Origin: Athripsodes cinereus | Taxonomy: Eukaryota > Arthropoda > Insecta > Trichoptera > Leptoceridae | Assembly: GCA_947579605.1 (NCBI GenBank) | Contig: OX388314.1 | Coordinates: 27,600,000-27,663,999, forward strand | DNA length: 64,000 nt | Reading direction: 5' to 3' | Shown here: positions 56,608 to 64,000 of the stretch, piece by piece | How positions within the stretch are numbered: position 1 is the first letter of the stretch | Layout of the letters: the number at the start of each line of letters is the position of its first letter | Made by a program: the position numbers and the translations under genes | Notes under the pieces: model-generated | Databases searched by the model: none | What the model was told of the DNA's origin: nothing | What the model saw: only the letters and a program-made list of their open reading frames with translations

Positions 56608-56880
56608 ATGCTCTCACTCCTTATTCCAGGTTTGTAAGGCAGAGAGATTGGAACGTCATATTGATCTATCTTCACATTCATGTAATTTCTCATGTATGCA
56701 CGCCAATTTCCCTTACTCTTACATTCTCGAGAATAAGATAAACGTGGTCACGTCTATTTGTTCTGCATCTTTCTCTTTCAGATAAATACATTCTCTTCAC
56801 ATCGTCTGACATGCACATCACATCTTCTCAGCATTCATTCACTTTTCGTCTTTCTTCTACCATGTCCAAATTTTGCTTGC
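56608..56880 (-). pseudogene. Degenerate RTE LINE fragment
   Basis: The minus strand retains pieces matching the RTE C-terminal coding and 3' end (acaaacctggaataagg, gcatacatgagaaatt, gagaatgtatttatctgaaag) but is heavily diverged, with no open frame. Older than the copies at 25.4 and 56.0 kb. Confidence 0.6.
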
Positions 56881-57130
56881 AAACATAAGTTTTAGTGCAT
56901 ACTCACCCCGAAAGATTACTGACGCAGTTGTGGGTGAGATTTTGGCACATAAATTACCTTGGAGATCTCGGCCACTCAGCTAGTAAGAAAATTTTTCTAC
57001 TCGTGACGCCTGGCGTGAAAACCTCATAATTTTTTATGGAAGTAGTTTTAATTTTTAATTTCTATATAAACTTCAGTTAAAAAGGGTGATCAAGAAACTA
57101 ATTCATAGTTTCAAGTGCTTTAGTGTTTAA
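56881..57130. other. Spacer
   Basis: Nothing recognised. Confidence 0.35.
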
Positions 57131-57135
57131 AGTGC

Positions 57136-57271
57136 CGGGTTAGTTGGAAGACATTGCATTTTAGCGATCAACTCGCCCTCTGTATAACTGATATTTATAT
57201 GACACAGTTTTATTTTGTAAGATTGTAACCAATGTACAGTGAAGAATAAAATAAATAAATAAATAAATAAT
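57136..57271 (+). mobile_element. Jockey-type LINE 3' UTR tail
   Basis: gggttagttggaagacattg, cgatcaactcgccctctgta, aatgtacagtgaagaat and an (AAAT)n tail match the 3' UTR at 39918-40063. No coding part. Confidence 0.8.
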
Positions 57272-57274
57272 TAA

Positions 57275-57720
57275 AAAATCTCGCAAATCCACGACTGTGT
57301 CAATAAGTTATTTGGTTACCCGGGTAAAACAAAAAAAAGTTGACCGGCTAACCGGTGTAAGCGGTCAGTATATACAATACATACATTTAAATAATAACAT
57401 GATATCCTTTATAAATAATATTATACGTTTGTCCGTATATACCTACTTACTACCGTCCATTATTCTCATCAACTAAGTATTAGGTATATATAAAATATGT
57501 ATTATGATGCTGGTGTTCACATGAATAATAATAAAGTACAAAGATGTTTGTATATATAAACATTATAGACATAATAGTAACTAGGCTAGAAAAAGATAGA
57601 ATAATACCCTTTATACGAGGTCTCACCCTCTAGACAACTTTTAGACTGAAAACATTGTGACTTGAGTACTTATGAGTAAATAGGGTTGATCAATTTCTAA
57701 TTATTCAATTCTCCAACTTA
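57275..57720. other. AT-rich spacer
   Basis: No feature recognised. Confidence 0.35.
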
Positions 57721-57721
57721 A

Positions 57722-58080
57722 AAAATAAATCTTCCAATCTTTTCCTAAGTTCTTCAGTGTTCTGTAAAAGACAAATATTCGTAAGACATTACGAGTTAGA
57801 TTTTTGGCATTTCTAATTCAGCAATGACGTTTTCCATCTCTTCTGAATTTTGTTTTTTTTTATATATATCTGGGTATTGTTATACAGCCTTAAACACCTT
57901 TCACAGTAAGCTACTAAAAGCTTTTGTCGTGAAAGGGGAGTTTGCCGGCACCTGGGATCGAACTACGAACCCCTTGTTCACGAGGCCGAGACTCTACCTC
58001 CAGGCTACCGACGAACTCTTATGACAGAATGAGGACGATCTGTTTGTTTATTACATGTAGTTAGTCTACTGACAACCTCT
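57722..58080 (+). repeat. Dispersed repeat D split by a SINE
   Basis: The left part (ttcagtgttctgtaaaagac ... ttcagcaatgacg) and right part (acgatctgtttgtttatta ... ctactgacaacctct) are collinear with the D copy at 7.7 kb; the SINE at 57851-58018 lies between. Confidence 0.65.
57851..58018 (-). mobile_element. tRNA-derived SINE, full length
   Basis: The minus-strand head (58012-57943) starts GTCGGTAGCCTGGAGG and closes with TGCCGGC, so the acceptor-like stem largely pairs. A-box is tagcctggagg; B-box region is agttcgatccc. The body (cctttcacgacaaaagctt ... gtgaaaggtgt) ends in TATATATA and poly-A. Same family as 63820-64000. Confidence 0.8.
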
Positions 58081-58149
58081 CTAGAGAGATTTTTCAAGAA
58101 GGCATACATTTATGAAAATATAGATGTTTATTTCATAAATTCCAGCGAA

Positions 58150-58350
58150 TATTATCAGTGGAGTCCTTGGCAAAAAATTGGTCAACCAATCTTTTCATTA
58201 ATTTTCGAGTGTTCTGTAAAAGCTAACCATACGTGGAACATCACGTTTTAAGACATTTGACATTTAAAATTCAGCGATGTGGTATATCTCCCATTCAGAA
58301 TGTCTCAACTTTGATTAACACGAAGAGAACGACCTGATAATATGATGGTG
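58150..58350 (+). repeat. Dispersed repeat D, second nearby copy
   Basis: gtggagtccttggcaaaaaa, ttttcgagtgttctgtaaaa and attcagcgatgtgg match the D consensus; it lacks the hairpin and tail. Confidence 0.65.
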
Positions 58351-58785
58351 ATATTGATATTATTTTCTGAGCGATCTCGGTTTGAATAACACTAGTAATA
58401 AATACATACGAACACACAGAGTTCGTCTTAATAATAACAATAACAACACGATATGAATAATATTATATGTAGCAGTGATTTATTATGTATGTATATAGCT
58501 ATAAATATAATAACAATATAATGAAGGCTTTATTGTCCGTCCATCAAACCCTATCTAGCAAGGATGGAAATGATAAAACACCCTTTTTAGGTTCTGCGAA
58601 CTTTGAAAGTTTTTGGCTGAATTCACCAAAAAAATAGAAATCGACGCGCGATGTTTTTTTTTTTGTACTTTGCTTGTTAGTTGCCTGATATTTTGAGACT
58701 TAACAGGCAATGTACTTTTACGAGTTTAATAAGCCATTATCGTATTGACTGCAATTCAAATATTATCATAAAAGAATATAACCAA
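58351..58785. other. AT-rich spacer
   Basis: No feature recognised. Confidence 0.35.
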
Positions 58786-58787
58786 TT

Positions 58788-58920
58788 AATAATAATAATA
58801 AACTTTATTGTACAAAATATTTGGATACAAATAATCAGGTAACATGGTATAAACGATATATTTCGCACAATGGGCGAGTTTATCGCAGGGACGCGATATC
58901 TTCCAACTAACCCAATTGTG
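58788..58920 (-). mobile_element. Jockey-type LINE 3' UTR tail, reversed
   Basis: The plus strand reads gggcgagtttatcgcaggg and cttccaactaaccca, the reverse of the 39.9-kb UTR block. An AT-rich tail lies at its left edge (aataataataataaacttta). Confidence 0.75.
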
Positions 58921-58974
58921 ACTGCTTACGAAGTAACTGTACTGTAAAAAATAAAAACACAATTAAATAAATTT

Positions 58975-59785
58975 ATTTCAAACATTATGGACTGTTTAAA
59001 GTCATTGACGGTAAAGTACTGTAAAAAAATAAGAACATGATAAGATAAATGTATCTCTTAGATATTATGGACTGTTTAAAGTCATTGACGGTAAAGTACT
59101 GTAAAAAAATAAGAACATGATAAGATAAATGTATCTCTTAGATATTATGGACTGTTTAAAGTCATTGACGGTAAAGTACTGTAAAAAAATAAGAACATGA
59201 TAAGATAAATGTATCTCTTAGATATTATGGACTGTTTAAAGTCATTGACGGTAAAGTACTGTAAAAAAATAAGAACATGATAAGATAAATGTATCTCTTA
59301 GATATTATGGACTGTTTAAAGTCATTGACGGTAAAGTACTGTAAAAAAATAAGAACATGATAAGATAAATGTATCTCTTAGATATTATGGACTGTTTAAA
59401 GTCACTGATGGTAAAATACTGTAAAAAATAAGAACATGAAAATATAAATGTTAATGCTAACGTTACATTATACTATACCAAATAATTTTACAAATTTTGC
59501 TGGTTTACTAATTGTAATTGATTTGTCTGTGTACTGTTTGTTTGTGAAAGAAAATAAAATAAAAATAAATCTATCTCAAACATATTTTATGGACTGTTTA
59601 AAGTCACTGACGGTAAAATACTGTAAAAAATAAGAATATGGTAAGATTAGACTATCTCAAACATATTATGGACTGTTTAAAGTCATTGAAGGTAAAATAA
59701 TGTAAAAAATAAGAATATTTTAAGATAAATCTATCTCAAACATAATATTATGGACTGTTTAAAGTCATTGACGGTAAAATAGTAA
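58975..59785. repeat. 80-bp tandem array
   Basis: The anchor ggactgtttaaagtca occurs at 58989, 59069, 59149, 59229, 59309 and 59389 (exact 80-bp steps, units nearly identical), then diverged at 59591, 59670 and 59751 after about 120 bp of unrelated sequence. Each unit has gacggtaaagtactgtaaaa. Recent expansion of the central units. Confidence 0.95.
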
Positions 59786-60320
59786 AGGTACCTACATAGT
59801 AAGTATACAACAATATTATTGTAACTATATTTATAATAATAATAATATACAGCGAATAATATCTACCTACCTATACAGCCCGGGGCACGAGCACTCTCCT
59901 AACAACCTCATTCTTTATATACCTACATTTACTTTCTCCTTTTCTCTTTTACTCACACGTTAAAAACACTGCTGTTGATGTTATTATGATATAGCCATCC
60001 TTGTCCCTCGTAACAACTAACCTTGCCGGATCATTCACCCCCACCGTCCCCCCCTCCTTGTTATCATCCCCCGTCGCGGCGTATAGCTAGCTACCCCCAG
60101 ATTGTGACTCCTGGCTGCGGCCCACGCTTTCGACAAATCAAACCCCAGCTACTGGTGTATCTACATAGTTTCTATCTACTGTGTATTTTTGTCCAAAAAT
60201 CTTGAGCTTGTATATTTTATTATAATATTCTATACAGAAGAATTAGACTTGGAAATTGGAATATTATTTCAAAAACAATGTATTAATAATTGTCCTTAAT
60301 GAGATGTCTTACGTATATCC
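59786..60320. other. Spacer with C-rich patch
   Basis: 60030-60130 is markedly C-rich (cacccccaccgtccccccctc) against an AT background. A 60-codon frame there is Pro-rich and compositionally driven; no gene is claimed. Confidence 0.4.
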
Positions 60321-60323
60321 ATA

Positions 60324-60576
60324 CACTGAGAAAAATACTAACGAAATTTCACAACGAATCATTGGTACGTACTATCAGATTAGGACCAGAGATCGTACAA
60401 ACGATTCATTAGTACGAATCTATAATATTAACTCTTCGCAAACAAGTTGTTGGTAAATTTACCAATGATTATTATTACCAATATTATAGATTTATACCAA
60501 TGAATCGTTTGTACGATCTCTGGTCCTAATCTGATAGTACCGTACCAATGATTCGTTTTGAGTATTTTTCTCAGTG
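60324..60576. mobile_element. TA-flanked MITE with ~100-bp inverted arms
   Basis: Left terminus CACTGAGAAAAATACT (60324) and right terminus (ending 60576) are inverted copies. TA flanks both ends (60322-60323, 60577-60578). Arms extend about 100 bp (cagattaggaccagagatcg, tacaaacgattcatt) with some differences. No ORF is attributable to it. Tc1/mariner-type by target site. Confidence 0.85.
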
Positions 60577-60579
60577 TAC

Positions 60580-60806
60580 GACTACGTCATATCCCACAAC
60601 GGAGAGCACAGGTTCTGCTTCTACGACAGGGCTATTGGTGTCACAGGATCCATCATCTGAAACCGCAGCTCCGAGGATCTTTGTCAATAATATTCAGGAG
60701 AAAATTGAAGGCATCGCTCTTCCAAAATAGTTTCCCGCACCTTTGAGGGGAGTGCTGCATTAAACGGCGCTGAATAAATCATCCAACATACATACATACC
60801 TACATT
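60580..60806 (+). pseudogene. CR1/L2-like LINE 3' end
   Basis: Diverged C-terminal coding (cttctacgacagggctattgg; SFP-type end) followed by the 3' UTR cattaaacggcgctgaataaatcatcc and a (CATA)n-like tail. It matches the 3' end at 23280-23490. The MITE lies right at its left edge. Confidence 0.75.
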
Positions 60807-61939
60807 CATTAGCAAAGAGTTGTTAATGTGAAATGTTTTATAAGAGGAAGTTTCTTAAACTATCGATATCCTATAAACATACCGGTCTCATTCAAAAACG
60901 GACAGAATTAATTCAAAAAATATATATTTATAAAAATTACCAAAAGGTATGTACATTCAATGTAGACAAATAGAGAAATTCCACGACTCTCCAACTATAT
61001 TTGGTAGTAAGAGGGTTATGCATGAGTGTATTCGTATATAAAGTTATCAATTATGGATAAAGTCTCAATATAATATAATGAATCTTCATTAATGCTCAGA
61101 TGTCTGGGTGATCAAATCAAATTATTAAAATCGAAACTGATATATTATGTACAGCTTTGAATAAAATAGGTAAATAAATAAATTAATAATCTTACACAAA
61201 CTTTCAAAGTTTCACAAGTCTGTTCGTTTACCTTCAGCATTTCTCATTAAGCTTAGATGTTTTGTATTTTTTGTGTCTTAGTTAAAGGGGCGAAAACTTG
61301 TGTAAACATTTTTGTGATGATCATGAACTCGAGATAGTGTATGAGCTTTCCAGACAGCGAGCGTCAGAGTCGTCTGGCCTTTTCAAAATATCAATGATAC
61401 TCGTTTCTTTATGTTTTTTGAAAAGCTCTCTGGACTCGTTTAATTATTTAAAGTGGCGTTGCTGTTAGTAACTAACTAGTCAAAACAACCAGCTTTAAAA
61501 CGTGAAACAAAATAATATTATTATCTATTCAATTCGCATAAAATTTATTTTGTTTTTTGTCTGTCTGTCTGTCTGTGAATCTTTTTTTTACGTTCGTATT
61601 TTCATGATTCATTGCTTTAAAAAAATACTCGCGAAAGCAAAACTCAAAGGACGTATAAAATATTATTTAATGTAACATATTTAATGAATTTAAAACTCGC
61701 CATCTGTATATTGAATCAAATAACTTATTTATTATCTTCATTTTAAGCACAAAACAGACAATTACTACATATAATATAAAGTACAGATAAATATTTAATA
61801 GATCAGCTATCATCCAACACACAGTATTATTATGATATCTACCTTGCATTGATCTATAATATTGCAACCAATGTTCACTGAAAAATAATAAAAAATAGCA
61901 TACTTAGATAACTAATGAAATGTTAGTATGTAACTTTAC
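60807..61939. other. AT-rich spacer with CTGT microsatellite
   Basis: (CTGT)n at about 61558-61577; otherwise no supported feature. Confidence 0.4.
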
Positions 61940-62255
61940 TTTTTAACTTTACCCTCACGCCTCCTGATGGATATAGGAGAATCATTTAAATGACTTTGTT
62001 AACGATGTGTTCTGGTGGTCTCCGCCTTATAATATGCCAATACCATCTTAGTTGCCTCTCTTCTGGCTTGTTATTTATGTCAGTGATAACATCCATTTGC
62101 CACCACGAATGCGTGATTTTTTTTATTTTATCTTTCAACGATACCTACATCCAATGACCACCTTAACATTCACATCTCTTTCGTCTCGTGTCGTTTGTTG
62201 AACGTATTATATACCTATAGTCCAGCACTCAGAACTATACATTAGATGCAGAGGG
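61940..62255 (-). pseudogene. Decayed RTE-like LINE C-terminal fragment
   Basis: The minus-strand translation gives pieces SSECWTI, DVNVKVV, QLRWYWHIIRRRPPEHIVNK across stops. They correspond to the SECWTx...REVNVxxxRLxWYGHVxRR region of RTE-like proteins. Clearly degraded; boundaries approximate. Confidence 0.55.
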
Positions 62256-62546
62256 GACTATCAGTACATATGTTTGTCAAACAGTTACTTCACTGGCCTC
62301 CAACTGATGAAAGATACCGTGAAGGTATAGATTATATAAATAAAAAGAATGAAAAAATACGTCAACGAGAGTTTGAAATAACACTGGATTTGTATAATTT
62401 ATTCAATAACTTTGTACGACAACTTATAAAATCCAAAAGGTTAGAATATTAACAAACTTTTTTTAATGTTTCTTCAGTTGGATTTGGGTACAAAGTGCAA
62501 ATGAAAAAGCCGATCAGAAATATTGATTGGGAAATATATGTTTACA

Positions 62547-62645
62547 CATGTAACAATGTGCAAAATCTAATCGGAAGAAGAGAGAAAAACGTCCATAAGC
62601 TGACGAACTGACTCTAGGCTGATTTGGGTGATCACTCTCGGTGTA
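62547..62645 (+). repeat. Copy of fold-back family arm
   Basis: aaaatctaatcggaagaag and gctgacgaactg...gatcactctcggtgta correspond to 3940-4022. It is directly followed by a Jockey-type 3' UTR. Confidence 0.65.
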
Positions 62646-62649
62646 TATT

Positions 62650-62802
62650 GGAAGAACCCGGGTTAGTTGGAAGACATCGCATTTTAGCGATAAACTTGCC
62701 CTCTGTACATTGAATTGTATAATTGTTATACTTATGACACTGTTTTATTATGTAATATTGTAACCAATGTACAGTGAAGAATAAAATAAATAAATAAATA
62801 TA
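62650..62802 (+). mobile_element. Jockey-type LINE 3' UTR tail
   Basis: Starts at cccgggttagttggaagac and ends in (AAAT)n; same block as 39.9 and 57.1 kb. Confidence 0.8.
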
Positions 62803-62817
62803 TGTACAGCGATTGCT

Positions 62818-63042
62818 TTGGCGCTATTGAAACGGGATATCTTGATCCGTTCGAGATTTGAAATAGGAGATCCCAAAAATGGCGCTTTTTTGGTTTTCAT
62901 TAATACTGTTAGACCTAGCATCGAAACAATGAGAATGGCGAAAACGGTGAACGTTGTCCAAGCACATCGAAACTCATCACTTGAGTCAACATTAAGCCAA
63001 TTCGTAAGGGTAAAAAAGTTTTACAGACTTCATCCTAAATAG
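62818..63042 (+). other. 74-codon frame overlapping a reversed fold-back repeat
   Basis: The frame is open from 62818 to 63042, but 62929-62959 (gagaatggcgaaaacggtga) is the reverse of the loop word at 4030-4058, and 62994-63008 matches cttacgaattgg reversed. The sequence is therefore repeat-derived and coding is doubtful. Confidence 0.35.
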
Positions 63043-63044
63043 AT

Positions 63045-63820
63045 TATGAACAATTAGGTAAATTTTACATATGAACACGGTTATGCAATCGAGATGTTGA
63101 ATTGGGTTTTATGAAATCAACTTTACCATCGAATAATAAAAAAAATAATACCAAATCTTCCATAAAACGCTGGATGTAATGTACATGCTAACTCTGGCCT
63201 TCAAAACTTACCCAAGTTTTATTATCTTCTTCTGAGTCAATTATCTTGAACGATTTTTCATTGATCTAGACATTTTTTTATGGACAGTAATATTAACTTT
63301 CCTGAAGCTTTCAAAGCTCCTAGCAACAGTTATTACTTAATACAAAGTGCGTGACTCAATCAACACAACTTAAAGCTTGTCAATTATTATTATTATATAT
63401 ATTGCCAGAGTTTTATTATATTAATATTTTTCCCTTGAAATTATTTCGGAAAAACGAACCACTAAGTATTTCATTATTTACGACTTATGCAGAAAAAATT
63501 ATCTATACCAACTTAGTTTTTCTAAGAAGTGAAGAAGGTTCAAGTGGTTTTTTCTAAAGTTTATGCAAATTATATGAGTACCCTTATCAAACAAATAAGA
63601 TTTTAAATTCGTTCATAAATGTACTGTAAATACATTATATCGACTGTCCAGTTCGATGAATCAACAAGTAAAAATGTCTTATATTCGTGAAATGAGCATT
63701 TTTGTAATCTTAGTAGGTATATTTTAAATAAGTGAAATACACTATAAAATAATCGCTCTGTTAAAAGCTTTTGTAGTATTTGCTCTGTTCAATGGTAAAA
63801 CAATTCGATATATTTAGAGT
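63045..63820. other. AT-rich spacer
   Basis: No feature recognised. Confidence 0.4.
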
Positions 63821-64000
63821 TCGTCGGTAGCCTGGAGGTAGAGTCTCGGCCTTATGAACATGAGGTCCGGGGTTCGATCCCAGGTGCCGACAAACTCCCC
63901 TTTCACGACACAAGCTTTTAGCTTCCTGTGAAAGGTGTATAAGGTTATTTGGGTTTATAACAAAACCCAGATATATCTTTTTAAAAAAAAAAAAAAAATT
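63820..64000 (+). mobile_element. tRNA-derived SINE, reaching the window edge
   Basis: The tRNA-like head 63823-63892 has a 7-bp acceptor-type stem (GTCGGTA with TGCCGAC, one G-T), A-box tagcctggagg, and B-box ggttcgatcc with a pairing T-arm. The body (cctttcacgacacaagctt, gtgaaaggtgtataagg) ends in agatatatc and a poly-A run at the last bases. Same family as 57851-58018; a head scrap lies at 45783. Confidence 0.85.

Noticed and set aside
60023..60205. Proline-rich 60-codon ORF
   Set aside because: Arises from a C-rich low-complexity patch with no gene context.

Overview
The window is AT-rich eukaryotic DNA, most likely from an arthropod and plausibly a hemipteran or other insect. The evidence is the repeat fauna: P-element/THAP9-like transposase, RTE, Jockey and CR1/L2 LINEs, tRNA-derived SINEs, TA- and TTAA-flanked DNA elements and LTR elements. 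Long AT runs and TAGGTA-type words agree with this. I cannot place the species. I see no convincing host protein gene. The window reads as an intergenic, heterochromatin-like stack of nested mobile elements.

Layout. 1-7 kb: decayed P-element-like transposase (minus strand), a fold-back repeat, a CR1-like LINE scrap, an RTE scrap with a tRNA-derived SINE at its tail, and hairpin repeats. 7.3-22.6 kb: a Tc1/mariner-like shell (TA-flanked inverted ends) carrying an RTE-tailed dispersed repeat. In that repeat's GATA tail sits a head-to-tail array LTR-int-LTR-int-LTR (2502-bp LTRs, 3468-bp internals) of a large element with no visible coding capacity. It lies on the minus strand, has an 18-nt tRNA-Pro primer site and a polypurine tract, and is bounded by a 4-bp ATAG repeat. 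22.9-27 kb: LINE 3' fragments. 28.6-38.9 kb: a SINE-like repeat unit present twice. The first copy is split by a probably full-length CR1/Jockey-group LINE, with gag-like ORF1, an in-frame post-TGA extension and a 1010-codon EN-RT ORF2; that LINE is itself interrupted by a Jockey-type LINE. A 5'-truncated RTE RT and two minus-strand LINE scraps follow. 39.4-41.9 kb: a Jockey 3' end, then a TTAA-flanked inverted-repeat element disrupted by an RTE insertion. 43.3-44.3 kb: a compact TIR element with one 128-codon ORF and five copies of a bipartite motif. 46.0-51.0 kb: an LTR element with 471-bp LTRs identical by eye, CCAC target duplication and no recognisable gag-pol. 52.0-53.5 kb: a ten-unit satellite of about 158 bp. 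55.3-64 kb: LINE tails, RTE copies, SINEs, an 80-bp tandem array and a TA-flanked MITE.

Working together: autonomous RTE-, Jockey- and CR1-type machinery is represented by RT-bearing copies. Several non-coding families appear to depend on such machinery. In particular, RTE LINEs and a dispersed repeat share one 3'-terminal hairpin followed by family-specific short tandem repeats. The two LTR elements look non-autonomous and would need gag-pol supplied elsewhere. The most novel objects are the coding-free tRNA-Pro LTR array, the 43.3-kb TIR element and the readthrough-like ORF1 extension.
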